Shown here: piece by piece, positions 16,665-24,782 of the stretch
Layout of the letters: every line of letters starts with the position of its first letter
Position numbering within the stretch: the first letter of the stretch is position 1
Assembly (NCBI GenBank): GCA_030418545.1
Contig: QAIB01000011.1
Span: forward strand, 62,001-126,000
Direction: 5' to 3'
Origin: Xenophilus aerolatus
Lineage (GTDB): Bacteria > Pseudomonadota > Gammaproteobacteria > Burkholderiales > Burkholderiaceae_C
DNA length: 64,000 bases
The notes under the pieces: model-generated
The model's input: only the letters and a program-made list of their open reading frames with translations
The model's database searches: none
Told to the model about the DNA's origin: nothing
Position numbers and translations under genes: made by a program

Positions 16665-17465
16665 ATGGACCTCGAACTCGCAGGCAAGCACGTTCTCATC
16701 ACCGGCGGCAGCAAGGGCATCGGCCTGGCCTGTGCGCGCGCCTTCCTGCAGGAGGGGGCCCGTGTGAGCCTCGTGGCGCGCAATGCCGACACGCTGGCGC
16801 AGGCGGCGCTCGGCCTGGCCGACGCGCATGCCGACGCCGAACGGCGCATCGCCACCTTCCCGGCCGACCTGAGCGACGCGCAGGCCACGCTGGCGCTGGT
16901 CGAGCGCATCGAGCAGGCGCACGGACCGGTCGACGTGCTGGTCAACTCGGCCGGCGCCGCGCGGCGCACGCCGCCCGACGAACTCGATGCGGGCAAGTGG
17001 CACGCGGCGATGGAGGCGAAGTACTTCACCTACGTCCACATCATGGACCCGCTGGTCAAGCGCATGGCCGCGCGCGGGGCGGGCGCCATCGTCAACGTGG
17101 TGGGTGCGGGCGGCAAGGTCGCCAGCCCCACGCACCTGGCCGGCGGCGCGGCCAACGCGGCGCTGATGCTGGCCAGCAGCGGCCTGGCCAACGCGTATGC
17201 GGCGCGCGGCGTGCGGGTGAACGTCGTGAACCCGGGGCCGGTGGCCACCGAGCGCCTGCACGAAGGCGCCAGGGCCGAGGCGCAGTTGCTGGGCATCTCC
17301 GCCGACGAGGCGATCGCCCGCGCCAACCGGCAGCAGCCCTTGGGGCGCGTGGCCGAGCCGCGCGAGATCGCCGACGCGGTGCTGTTCCTGGCCTCGGCGC
17401 GCGCGAGCTACATCACCGGTGCCGTGATCGCGATGGACGGGGCCAAGTTTCCGAGCGTGCTCTGA
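16665..17465 (+). CDS. SDR-family protein lacking the catalytic residues
   Basis: A 266-residue short-chain dehydrogenase/reductase fold. The NAD(P)-binding motif TGGSKGIG (13-20), the acidic/amide region FPADLSD and VLVNSAG (92-97) are present, and so is the C-terminal PLGRVAEPREIADAVLFLAS with SYITGAVIAMDG. The catalytic set is not: the position of Ser is filled by VNVVGAGG (143-150), and where YxxxK should stand there is G160-GAA-N164. So it can probably bind the cofactor but not work by the usual mechanism. It may act in another way or as a partner. ATG 16665 is chosen; the gene stands alone after the importer. Confidence 0.75.
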   Translation: MDLELAGKHVLITGGSKGIGLACARAFLQEGARVSLVARNADTLAQAALGLADAHADAERRIATFPADLSDAQATLALVERIEQAHGPVDVLVNSAGAARRTPPDELDAGKWHAAMEAKYFTYVHIMDPLVKRMAARGAGAIVNVVGAGGKVASPTHLAGGAANAALMLASSGLANAYAARGVRVNVVNPGPVATERLHEGARAEAQLLGISADEAIARANRQQPLGRVAEPREIADAVLFLASARASYITGAVIAMDGAKFPSVL

Positions 17466-17470
17466 TCGCG

Positions 17471-17533
17471 GCTGCTATCGATTCGATAGCTGCTCGCGCC
17501 CGCTGGGCGTGCGCTGCAGGCCGATTCGGCCCG
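17471..17533 (+). repeat. Comamonadaceae-type palindromic element, copy 1
   Basis: The 17-base palindrome GCTATCGATTCGATAGC (17474-17490) is followed by TGCTCGCGC, a GC-rich hairpin (GCGCCCGCTGGGCGTGC) and GCTGCAGGCCGATT. It lies between the convergent SDR and GNAT genes, where the hairpins could end both transcripts. The same pattern recurs five more times in the window. Confidence 0.8.
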
Positions 17534-17540
17534 AAGTCCC

Positions 17541-17858
17541 TCAGATCTTGAAGGCGCGCCGCGAAGCCTCGGACACCAGGTCCAGGTACTCGTGGTGGCG
17601 CCGCAGGTAGCCTGCGATGAACTGGCACACCGGGATCACCTGCTGCCCCTCGGCGCGCGCCGTGTCGAGCACGTGGCGCGCGATGGCCGAGCCCACGCCC
17701 TGGCCTTCGAAAGCCGGGATGACCTCGGTGTGCGAGAACAGGATGCCGTTGGCCAGCGGGCTGTACTCGACATAGGCCGCAAGCTGGTCGCCCTGCCAGG
17801 CCTCGAAGCGGTTGCGCTCGGTGTCGCGGGTGAAGCGGAGTTTGGGTGCGGCGGTCAT
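17541..17858 (-). CDS. Small GNAT-fold acetyltransferase (YjdJ-like)
   Basis: A 105-residue, one-domain GNAT protein of the short YjdJ type. LAAYVEYSPLANGILFSHTE forms the central sheet, VIPAFEGQGVGSAIARHVLD is the acetyl-CoA loop (Q/RxxGxG/A as EGQGVGSA), and IPVCQFIAGYLRRHHEYLDL has the conserved Cys and the paired aromatic/basic end of the family. The cellular target of these small enzymes is mostly unknown. GGAG lies before the start. It is downstream of the NTF2-like gene by 23 bases and probably in one transcript with it. Confidence 0.85.
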   Translation of the reverse strand: MTAAPKLRFTRDTERNRFEAWQGDQLAAYVEYSPLANGILFSHTEVIPAFEGQGVGSAIARHVLDTARAEGQQVIPVCQFIAGYLRRHHEYLDLVSEASRRAFKI

Positions 17859-17881
17859 GGGAAAAGGCTCCGTGGTGCGGT

Positions 17882-18373
17882 TCAGGCCTTGCTGGTCATC
17901 CAGCGGGCCAGGTTGGTGGCGGCCGTGGTGCGCACCTTCTTGCGCAGCATCGGCGTCCAGCCCAGCAGGAGGCCGGGCGTGCCCAGCGCCTGGCGCGACC
18001 AGGCCCAGAAGTCGAAGCGGTCGCGGTGCGTGGCGATCAGGCCCTCGGGCGTGAAGGTGAAGGCGGCGTCGATGTGGTTGTCGACGATGCGGCCGGTGCT
18101 GCTGAAGCGGTAGTGCGCGTCCCAGTGCGCGCTGCCGCGCGTGGCGTCGGCCTGCACGTCGCGGTAGCTGAGCTTCCACACGTCGGCGCCCTTGTCGCGC
18201 GTGGCGCCGCACAGCATCTTCCACATGCTGCCGACCTCGCGCCGGCCGCGCAGCGAGAATGCCTCGTCGTCGAAGGTGGCGTCCTCGGCGTAGCAGGCGG
18301 CCATGGTGTCGCCGTCGAGGGCCGCGAAGGCGTCGTAGAAGCGGCGGATCGTCAGGGCGTTGTCGGCGGGCAT
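17882..18373 (-). CDS. NTF2/SnoaL-like domain protein
   Basis: A 163-residue protein with the cone-shaped NTF2-like fold: ALTIRRFYDAFAALDGDTMA (helix pair), ACYAEDATFDDEAFSLRGR, then WKMLCG, AHWDAHYRFSSTGRIVDNHI and ATHRDRFDFWAW as strands lining a pocket. Proteins of this type may be isomerases, hydrolases or only binders, and the pocket residues here do not point to one reaction. It is followed by the GNAT gene. The upstream neighbour pncC is divided from it by 45 bases. Confidence 0.75.
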   Translation of the reverse strand: MPADNALTIRRFYDAFAALDGDTMAACYAEDATFDDEAFSLRGRREVGSMWKMLCGATRDKGADVWKLSYRDVQADATRGSAHWDAHYRFSSTGRIVDNHIDAAFTFTPEGLIATHRDRFDFWAWSRQALGTPGLLLGWTPMLRKKVRTTAATNLARWMTSKA

Positions 18374-18418
18374 GGGGCTGCTCCTTGGGGCGGCGCGATG
18401 ATAGTTCGCGGTGCCGGG

Positions 18419-18919
18419 TCAGCGCGGCGGCTGCAGCAGGGTGACCAGCGTCTGCAGCGCATGCTGCACCGTCGCCAGGCGCACGGTGCGCCGGTCGCCG
18501 TCGAAGCGGCGCCGCTCCGTGCGCGTCACGCCGTCGACCGACCAGCCGAACCACACCGTGCCCACGGGCTTCTCGGGCGAGCCGCCGGTGGGGCCGGCGA
18601 CGCCGGTCACCGCCACCGACACGTTCGCCCGCGAACGCGCGATGGCGCCTTCGGCCATGGCGCGCGCGACCGGCTCGCTCACGGCACCGTGCGCGGCGAT
18701 CAGCGCTGCGTCCACGCCCAGCGATTCGGCCTTGGCCTCGTTCGAGTAGGTGACGAAGCCGCGCTCGAACCAGGCGCTGGAGCCGGCCAACTCGGTGCAG
18801 GCGCCGGCGATCAGGCCGCCGGTGCAGCTCTCGGCCGTGGCGAGCAGGCGCCGCTGCGCGATCAGCAGCGCCGCCAGCTGTGCCACCAGGGCGGGGATGT
18901 CGAAGTCGTCGTCGTTCAT
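18419..18919 (-). CDS. pncC: Nicotinamide-nucleotide amidase (CinA C-terminal type)
   Basis: A 166-residue stand-alone CinA C-terminal domain, which converts nicotinamide mononucleotide to nicotinate mononucleotide in the pyridine nucleotide cycle. Diagnostic runs are TAESCTGGLIAGACTELAGS, RGFVTYSNEAKAESLGV and VAVTGVAGPTGGSPEKPVGT. The N-terminal molybdopterin-type CinA domain is absent, as is usual in proteobacterial PncC. It starts four bases after pgpA ends and so belongs to the thiL-pgpA-pncC run. Confidence 0.92.
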   Translation of the reverse strand: MNDDDFDIPALVAQLAALLIAQRRLLATAESCTGGLIAGACTELAGSSAWFERGFVTYSNEAKAESLGVDAALIAAHGAVSEPVARAMAEGAIARSRANVSVAVTGVAGPTGGSPEKPVGTVWFGWSVDGVTRTERRRFDGDRRTVRLATVQHALQTLVTLLQPPR

Positions 18920-18923
18920 CGGT

Positions 18924-19502
18924 TCACCAGGCACGCAGGAGGGCCATGACGATCAGCGTGCAGAAGGCCGCCACGAGGTCGTCGAAGAGGATGCCGAAGC
19001 CGGCACGGGGCCAGTTCGGCGCGGCGCCCGGCGCGGGCTTGTAGAGCGCGTCGGCCCAGCCCACCGGGCCGGGCTTGGCCGCATCGAACACACGGAACAG
19101 CACGAAGGCGACGCACTGCAGCCACAGCCCCGCGGGCGTGACCAGCCACAGCACGATCCAGAAGGCGACGACCTCGTCCCACACCACCGCGCCAGGGTCG
19201 GCGATGCCCAGGTCGCGCGCGGCACGCGTGCAGGCCCACCAGCCCACCGGCAGCGACACGAGGATCAGCCAGCCCATGGCGGATTCGCTCAGCCAGCGCT
19301 GCAGCACCAGGAAGGCCACCCAGGCCCACAGCGTGCCCACGGTGCCGGGCGCGATGCGCGACAGGCCGGAACCGAAGCCCAGCGCGATAGCGTGCGCGGG
19401 GTGCGACCAGCAGAAGCGCCCGTCGGGCCGGCGCGGCGCGGCGGTCGACGAGGAGGAGGAAGAAGAAGTGGGGGGCAGCGCGCTCGGCGCAGGGTCGGTC
19501 AT
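18924..19502 (-). CDS. pgpA: Phosphatidylglycerophosphatase A
   Basis: A 192-residue membrane enzyme that removes phosphate from phosphatidylglycerophosphate to make phosphatidylglycerol. GFGSGLSRIAPGTVGTLWAW is the family's N-terminal motif; VVWDEVVAFWIVLWL and RVFDAAKPGPVGWAD follow, then FGILFDDLVAAFCTL. About four membrane helices. A Ser-rich tract (TSSSSSSSTAAPRRP) before the first motif is a local oddity. Lies 89 bases after thiL, the usual partner in beta- and gamma-proteobacteria, and 4 bases before pncC. Confidence 0.93.
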   Translation of the reverse strand: MTDPAPSALPPTSSSSSSSTAAPRRPDGRFCWSHPAHAIALGFGSGLSRIAPGTVGTLWAWVAFLVLQRWLSESAMGWLILVSLPVGWWACTRAARDLGIADPGAVVWDEVVAFWIVLWLVTPAGLWLQCVAFVLFRVFDAAKPGPVGWADALYKPAPGAAPNWPRAGFGILFDDLVAAFCTLIVMALLRAW

Positions 19503-19591
19503 GCGGGAGAACAGGAAGAGAGGGCGTCGCGGGGCGACGCACCGTCGTGCGATGGTATCGGCTCCATCGCGCTGCGGCCGCCGGTTGGGGC

Positions 19592-20575
19592 TCAGCCGAA
19601 GTGGTCGAAGCTGGCGAAGCGCTGGTCCACCGGCCGGCCGGCGCGGTCGACGATGCGCAGTCCCGCCTCGGCCTCGATGCGGCCGATGCGGGCCACCGGC
19701 GTGGCGCTGGCGCGGCCCGCGGCCTCGACCGCCGCACGCCGGTCGGCGGGCGCGGTGAAGGCCAGTTCGTAGTCGTCGCCGCCGGCCAGCGCCAGCGTGC
19801 GCCAGGTTTGCGGGTCGAAAAGGGCTGCGGCGCCCGTCCCTCCTGCGCGAGCCGCTATCAAATCGGTAGCGGCGTCGGCATCCAGCGTGGCGCCCACGCC
19901 GCTGGCGCGCAGGATGTGGCCGAGGTCGCCCACCAGCCCGTCGCTGATGTCGACCGCGCTGGTCGCGACGCCGCGCAGCGCCTGGCCCAGCGCCACGCGC
20001 GGCGTCGGCTGTTCCATGCGCGCACGCGCCGCCGCGAAGACCTCGGCCGGCGCGTCGAGCGTGCCGCGGAAGATTTCCAGCGCCAGGCGCGCGTCGCCGA
20101 GCGTGCCGCTCACCCACACGTCGTCGCCCGGCCGTGCGCCCGAGCGCAGCAGCGCCGCGCCCGCCGGCACTTCGCCGAAAACGGTGATGCAGATGTTGAG
20201 CGGCCCCTTGGTCGTGTCGCCGCCCGCCACCTGGCAGCCGTGCGCGTCGGCCAATGCGAACAGGCCGCGCGCGAAGCCGGCCAGCCAGGCCTCGTCGACC
20301 GCGGGCAGCGACAGCGCGAGCGTGAAGGCCAGCGGCTTCGCGCCGGCGGCCGCGAGGTCGCTCAGGTTCACCGCCAGCGCCTTGTGCCCGAGCCGCGCCG
20401 GGTCGACGGTCGAGAGGAAGTGCCGCCCCTCGACCAGCATGTCGGTGGACACGGCCAACTGCATGCCCGGCGCCGGCGCCAGCAGCGCGCAGTCGTCGCC
20501 CACGCCCAGCGCGAGGCCCGTGCCGGGCCGCGCGGGGCGCGCGAAGTAGTGTGCGATGAGGTCGAATTCACCCAT
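19592..20575 (-). CDS. thiL: Thiamine-monophosphate kinase
   Basis: A 327-residue enzyme that phosphorylates thiamine monophosphate with ATP to give the active cofactor. Motifs: LALGVGDDCALLAP, AVSTDMLVEGRHF, GHKALAVNLSDLAAAGAKPL, VAGGDTTKGP, VDISDGLVGDLGH and LALAGGDDYEL, all with their metal-binding Asp. The stretch DLIAARAGGTGAAALFD lies before AGGDDYEL and is about seven residues longer than I expect from E. coli ThiL. It is coded by a copy of the palindromic repeat (19814-19873) sitting in frame. First gene of the thiL-pgpA-pncC run. Confidence 0.94.
   Translation of the reverse strand: MGEFDLIAHYFARPARPGTGLALGVGDDCALLAPAPGMQLAVSTDMLVEGRHFLSTVDPARLGHKALAVNLSDLAAAGAKPLAFTLALSLPAVDEAWLAGFARGLFALADAHGCQVAGGDTTKGPLNICITVFGEVPAGAALLRSGARPGDDVWVSGTLGDARLALEIFRGTLDAPAEVFAAARARMEQPTPRVALGQALRGVATSAVDISDGLVGDLGHILRASGVGATLDADAATDLIAARAGGTGAAALFDPQTWRTLALAGGDDYELAFTAPADRRAAVEAAGRASATPVARIGRIEAEAGLRIVDRAGRPVDQRFASFDHFG
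19814..19873 (-). repeat. Palindromic element, copy 2, inside the thiL coding region
   Basis: Read on the minus strand: GCCGCTA-N9-TAGCGGC (19851-19873) followed by CTCGCGC, a GC-rich stretch and GCCGCAGCCCTTTTCGA. This is the same order of parts as the intergenic copies, but here it is translated as part of ThiL without breaking the frame. Confidence 0.65.
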
Positions 20576-20594
20576 GGTGCGTGTCCACGGCTTT

Positions 20595-21815
20595 TCAAGC
20601 CGCAGGCGTGCGAAAGCGCAGCGCCCCCTGCCGCACCACCTCCGCCAGCAGCTTCTCGCGCCCCTGGCGCTCGCGCAGCCAGCGGGCGTCGTTCTGGCTC
20701 GCCTCGACGTCGGTGCGCAGGCGGGCGAAGGCGCGGGTGGCGTCCAGCGTGGCGGCGTGCGACTCGAGCTGGGTCATGGTGCGCAGGATGTGCTCGCGCA
20801 GCGGCAGGTGGTCGCCGGTGGCCGGGTCGACGTACACCGCGTCGAGGCCGAAGCGGCAGGCCTGGAATCGGTTGTAGGTGTAGACGAGGTAGTCGTCCTC
20901 GCTGGGCATGAAGGGCTGCTCCTGCAGGAACCAGGAGGCCAGCGACTGCACGTAGCCGGCCAGCGCCGCTGCGCGCTCCACCGTCAGCGGCGTGTCGAAC
21001 ACGCGGATCTCGATGGTGCCGTACTCGGGCTTGGGCCGGATGTCCCAGTAGAAGTCCTTCATGCTCTTGACGACGCCGGTGCGCGTCATGCGGCCGAAGT
21101 AGTTCTCGAACTCCTTCCAGCTCAGCGTGAAGGGCGCGCGGCCCGACAGCGGAAAGGCGAACACCGAGTTCAGCCGCGCCGAGTCGAAGGCCGTGTCCTG
21201 CCCCTGCACGAAGGGCGACGACGCCGACAGCGCGATGAAATGCGGGATGTAGCGGCTCATGCGGTGCAGCATGAGCAGCGCCGCGTCGGCGTCGGGGCAG
21301 CCCACGTGTACGTGCTGGCCGAAGATGGTGAACTGCTTGCTCAGGTAGCCGTACAGCTCCGACAGCTCGCGAAAGCGCGGCTTGTCGTAGATGCGCCGCT
21401 CGTGCCACTGCTGGAAGGCATGCGTGCCGCCGCCGACGATGGCGATGTTGAGCTTGTCGGCCGTCTTCACCAGCGCGTCGCGGATCGGCGAGAGCTGCGC
21501 CAGCACCTCCTCGGCCGAATGGCACACGTCGGTCGAGATCTCGATCATGCTCGAGGTCATCTCGGGCACCACGCTGCCGGGAAGCTCGAACTGCGCCATG
21601 CCGCGCAGCATGTCCTCGGCGTAGGGCGCGAGGTCGTAGTCGTGGGTGTTCACCAGCTGCAGCTCGAGCTCCACGCCCAGCGACAGCGCCTTGGAACTGC
21701 TGAAGGGCTCCAGCGGCACCATGCGGCTGTCGGCCTGGCTCTTGAGCGCGGGCGCCACGAGCGCGGGCGCCACCGGCGACGACGAGAACGGCGAGGAAGG
21801 CGGTGGCGTGCTCAT
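20595..21815 (-). CDS. ybdK: YbdK-family carboxylate-amine ligase (glutamate-cysteine ligase type 2)
   Basis: A 406-residue ATP-dependent ligase of the GCS2/YbdK family, which in E. coli has weak gamma-glutamate-cysteine ligase activity. [20 protein letters not shown] opens the core; [47 protein letters not shown] and [15 protein letters not shown] are the substrate and ATP sites. Residues 1-35 are Ser/Pro-rich and add to the usual start. The ATG overlaps the stop of the antiporter gene (ATGA, 21812-21815), so the two are translated together; the functional link is unknown. Confidence 0.88.
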   Translation of the reverse strand: MSTPPPSSPFSSSPVAPALVAPALKSQADSRMVPLEPFSSSKALSLGVELELQLVNTHDYDLAPYAEDMLRGMAQFELPGSVVPEMTSSMIEISTDVCHSAEEVLAQLSPIRDALVKTADKLNIAIVGGGTHAFQQWHERRIYDKPRFRELSELYGYLSKQFTIFGQHVHVGCPDADAALLMLHRMSRYIPHFIALSASSPFVQGQDTAFDSARLNSVFAFPLSGRAPFTLSWKEFENYFGRMTRTGVVKSMKDFYWDIRPKPEYGTIEIRVFDTPLTVERAAALAGYVQSLASWFLQEQPFMPSEDDYLVYTYNRFQACRFGLDAVYVDPATGDHLPLREHILRTMTQLESHAATLDATRAFARLRTDVEASQNDARWLRERQGREKLLAEVVRQGALRFRTPAA

Positions 21816-23077
21816 CGTTGCGTATCCTCCAGGGCCGCGAAGGCTTCGGGCCGCCAGGCGCGCGAACTCTCGCCCGCGCCGTAAATGGCCACCGTGGCCA
21901 GCACCGCACCGACCACCTCCATCACGAGAATGGCAGGCAGCGCGACCTGCGTGATCATGTGGCCCAGCAGGGGCGAGGCCGTGACGAAGGTCGACGCGAT
22001 CAGCAGCGCGATCGAGGACAGTGGCGACATCGCGCAGCCCATCCAGATCGCCTGCCGCCAGCTCGCGCCGCTGCCGGGGTTGGCGATCGCGACGCCGGCG
22101 ATCTTGGCGAAGCTGCGCACGCCGATCAGCGCCAGCACCGTGGTGGCCACCGGCAGGCTCCATTCGCCCTGGGCCGCGACCATCGACACCAGCACGAACA
22201 TCAGCATCGTGACCAACGAAGAAGCCGTGCCCAGCTGCCGTGGCCAGACCCAGGGCCGCGGGTTGAGCAGCTTGAGCAGCACGCCGCCGATCAGTGCCGC
22301 CAGCGGCGCCGCGCCGCCGAAGTAGGTCGACACGGCGGCACCGGCCGCGATGATCGCCAGCAGCAGGATCGAGGTGTTCTCGCTCGTGGGGCTCATCACG
22401 CGCAGCGCCGAGCGCAGCGCCAGCGCCATCAGCGCGCCGACCACGAAGGACAGGCCGACCACCACCATGATCGGGTACACCTTCTGGAACAGGCCCAGCG
22501 GCGCGCGCTCGATCAGGCCGGCCTGCGCATAGCCCAGCATCAGCGCATAGAAGGTGTTGAGCGTGGCCAGCGTCATGGCACGCTCGGTCACGGGGCCGGA
22601 GGCGCGCGTGTCGATGGCCACGCGCGACAGCACGGCGGGCGAGGCGGCCACCGCGATCAGCGCCAGCGGCACCGCGACCGGGTCGGGCACGTCCAGCCAG
22701 TGCATGGTCCAGAAGACGGCGAAGTAGGTCAGCGTGGATTCGACCAGCGACTGCACCAGCACCATCGGGTTGTGGCGGAACCAGCCCAGCGGCAGGCGGC
22801 CGCCGGCCTCGAAGAGCACGATGGCCACGCCCAGCTCGAGCAGGAAGAGCGCGGTGCCCTGCAGCGGCCACACGGCGCCCTCGAAGCCGGCCAGGCCGAC
22901 GACGGTACCGACCAGCGAGTAGCCCACCACCTTGGGCAGGCCCATGTAGCGTTGCACGAGGTGGCCCACCGCGGCGGCGGCGGCGACGAGCAGCGCCCAC
23001 CACACGGTGGGCAGTCCGGCCGAGGGGCGGATCCATTCGGACCAGAAGCCCAGCAGATCGGAAGAGAAGAAGGACAT
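21812..23077 (-). CDS. CPA2-type cation:proton antiporter
   Basis: A 421-residue membrane protein of the monovalent cation:proton antiporter-2 family. About 12 helices, including [36 protein letters not shown] and [20 protein letters not shown]. It lacks the cytoplasmic TrkA-N/RCK domain of KefB or KefC, so it is a bare transport unit. ATG 23077 is used; the upstream Arg-rich stretch is not protein-like. Coupled by ATGA overlap to ybdK. The ion moved (Na+ or K+) cannot be told. Confidence 0.85.
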   Translation of the reverse strand: MSFFSSDLLGFWSEWIRPSAGLPTVWWALLVAAAAAVGHLVQRYMGLPKVVGYSLVGTVVGLAGFEGAVWPLQGTALFLLELGVAIVLFEAGGRLPLGWFRHNPMVLVQSLVESTLTYFAVFWTMHWLDVPDPVAVPLALIAVAASPAVLSRVAIDTRASGPVTERAMTLATLNTFYALMLGYAQAGLIERAPLGLFQKVYPIMVVVGLSFVVGALMALALRSALRVMSPTSENTSILLLAIIAAGAAVSTYFGGAAPLAALIGGVLLKLLNPRPWVWPRQLGTASSLVTMLMFVLVSMVAAQGEWSLPVATTVLALIGVRSFAKIAGVAIANPGSGASWRQAIWMGCAMSPLSSIALLIASTFVTASPLLGHMITQVALPAILVMEVVGAVLATVAIYGAGESSRAWRPEAFAALEDTQR

Positions 23078-23156
23078 CAGTGAACAGGCGTGAATCGTGG
23101 CGAAGCGACAGGCGCGACGCCGGGAAGAACGACAGGGAGGCAGCCGGCGCTGCGCG

Positions 23157-23561
23157 TCAATGCAGCACGCGCGAGGCGCCGGCGAGCGGGCCGGTGCCCG
23201 CATCGGCCTCGAGCGCGAACATCGGGATCGGCACGTCGAAGCGCTCGCCCGTCTCGCTCACCACGAAGTAGCTGCCGTGCATGGTGCCGCTGGGCGCATG
23301 CAAGCGGCAGCCGCTGGGGTAGCGGAATGACTCGCCGGGCGCGAGCAGCGGCTGCTGCCCGATCACCCCCAGGCCCTTGACCTCCTGCGCGTGGCCCGAT
23401 TCGTCGTGGATGAGCCAGTGCCGCGCGATCAACTGGATCGCGACATCGGCCACGTTGGTGACGGTGATCGTGTAGGCGAAGGTGTAGATCTTCTCCGCGG
23501 GAGAGGACTGGTCCGCCAGGTACTGCGGCGCCACTTCGACGGTCATCGGCGGGTTGGACAT
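23157..23561 (-). CDS. apaG: ApaG, Co2+/Mg2+ efflux-associated protein
   Basis: A 134-residue ApaG-family protein with a fibronectin-type III-like beta fold. Family runs are IYTFAYTITVTNVADVAIQL, RHWLIHDESG, EVKGLGVIGQQPLLAPGESF and SGTMHGSYFVV. ApaG is linked to cobalt/magnesium resistance in enterobacteria, but its biochemical role is still debated. It is divergent from rpe, with the start codons 63 bases apart, an arrangement often seen in Burkholderiales. Confidence 0.93.
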   Translation of the reverse strand: MSNPPMTVEVAPQYLADQSSPAEKIYTFAYTITVTNVADVAIQLIARHWLIHDESGHAQEVKGLGVIGQQPLLAPGESFRYPSGCRLHAPSGTMHGSYFVVSETGERFDVPIPMFALEADAGTGPLAGASRVLH

Positions 23562-23624
23562 CCTGCGATCTTAGTGGCGTGACATTGTTCCGCGCCACCG
23601 CGGCCCTGCTGCGAAAATGCCGGG

Positions 23625-24320
23625 ATGACCCCGAGCCCCACTTTCCGCATCGCGCCCTCCATCCTCTCGGCCGACTTCGCGCGCCTGGGCGCCGAGGTGA
23701 GCGACGTGATCGCCGCCGGCGCCGACTGGATCCATTTCGACGTGATGGACAACCATTACGTGCCCAACCTGACCTTCGGCCCGATGGTGTGCGAGGCGCT
23801 CAAGCCGCACGCGAAGAAGGCCGACGGCACGCCGGTGCCGGTCGACGTGCACCTCATGATCGAACCCGTCGACGCCCTGGCCGCGGCCTTCGCCAAGGCG
23901 GGGGCCGACTACATCAGCTTCCACCCCGACGCATCGCCGCACACGCACCGCAGCGTGCAGGCCATCCAGGCCGCGGGCTGCAAGGCGGGGCTGGTCTTCA
24001 ACCCGGCGCGCGGGCTGGAGATCCTGGACTGGATGATCGACGAGATCGACCTCATCCTCATCATGAGCGTGAACCCGGGCTTCGGCGGCCAGAGCTTCAT
24101 CGACTCGGCGCTGCGCAAGATCGAGCAGGCGCGCAAGCGCATCGACGCCAGCGGCCGCGACATCCGCCTCGAGGTGGACGGCGGCATCAAGACCGAGAAC
24201 ATCGCCCGCGTGGCCGCAGCCGGTGCCGACACCTTCGTCGCCGGCAGTGCGATCTTCAACGCGCCGGACTATGCGGGCGTGATCGGCGCCATGCGCGAGC
24301 GGCTCGCTGCGGCCCGCTGA
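23625..24320 (+). CDS. rpe: Ribulose-phosphate 3-epimerase
   Basis: A 231-residue TIM-barrel enzyme that interconverts ribulose 5-phosphate and xylulose 5-phosphate in the pentose phosphate and Calvin pathways. [16 protein letters not shown] carries the conserved Ser/Asp; [19 protein letters not shown] has the catalytic metal-binding His and Asp; [36 protein letters not shown] and [11 protein letters not shown] complete the site. Normal length. ATG 23625 lies within the usual distance of the first strand. Confidence 0.96.
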   Translation: MTPSPTFRIAPSILSADFARLGAEVSDVIAAGADWIHFDVMDNHYVPNLTFGPMVCEALKPHAKKADGTPVPVDVHLMIEPVDALAAAFAKAGADYISFHPDASPHTHRSVQAIQAAGCKAGLVFNPARGLEILDWMIDEIDLILIMSVNPGFGGQSFIDSALRKIEQARKRIDASGRDIRLEVDGGIKTENIARVAAAGADTFVAGSAIFNAPDYAGVIGAMRERLAAAR

Positions 24321-24338
24321 GCGCCACGCCGCGCGGCC

Positions 24339-24599
24339 TCAGCGCTTGAGCTTTTCGTAGGTGCGTTCGGTCACCGGCCCGCGGTCGGTGTCGACTTTGC
24401 CGTCCTCGACGTCGTCATGGGCCCGCCGGCCCACCTCGGGCGGGCGGCCGTCCTGGGTGGCCTGGCTGTCGGCGGACTGGTCGCGCTCGTGCGGCAGGCG
24501 CGGGGCCGACTCGCCGCCCTGTTCGACCTTGGTCTGGCCGCCCTCGGCGTCGCGCAAGGGATCGTCGGGCTTGGGGCTGGCGGGTGATGAATGGGGCAT
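24339..24599 (-). CDS. Small hydrophilic, probably disordered protein
   Basis: An 86-residue protein almost without hydrophobic residues, rich in Asp, Glu, Ser, Pro and Arg (DDPLRDAEGGQTKVEQGGES, HDDVEDGKVDTDRGPVTER). ATG 24599 follows GGAG at eight to eleven bases. The composition, free of a folded core, fits an intrinsically disordered stress- or DNA-related protein, but no family is recognised. It is convergent with rpe with only 18 bases between the stops. Confidence 0.55.
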   Translation of the reverse strand: MPHSSPASPKPDDPLRDAEGGQTKVEQGGESAPRLPHERDQSADSQATQDGRPPEVGRRAHDDVEDGKVDTDRGPVTERTYEKLKR

Positions 24600-24696
24600 G
24601 TCAGGTCTCCTGCGACTCGTTGAACACGATGGTGGCGCCCGCTCCCGGAGATGCCGGTAGGACATGCCGGGCGACCGGCGTAGGCCAGGGGTGTTC

Positions 24697-24758
24697 GGAG
24701 CCGGACCGGCCCGCAGCGCCCGTCCGGCGGGCGTGAGTAGCTACTGATTTCATAGCAA
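24697..24758 (-). repeat. Palindromic element, copy 3
   Basis: On the minus strand: GCTATGAAATCAGTAGC, then TACTCACGCCCGCCGGACGGGCGCTGCGGGCC. The GC hairpin is intact; the first palindrome is degenerate. It lies in the 183-base gap between the small hydrophilic gene and the AstE-like gene, ending 25 bases before the latter's start. Confidence 0.75.
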
Positions 24759-24782
24759 TCGGCGCCGGCCCATAATCCCCGG

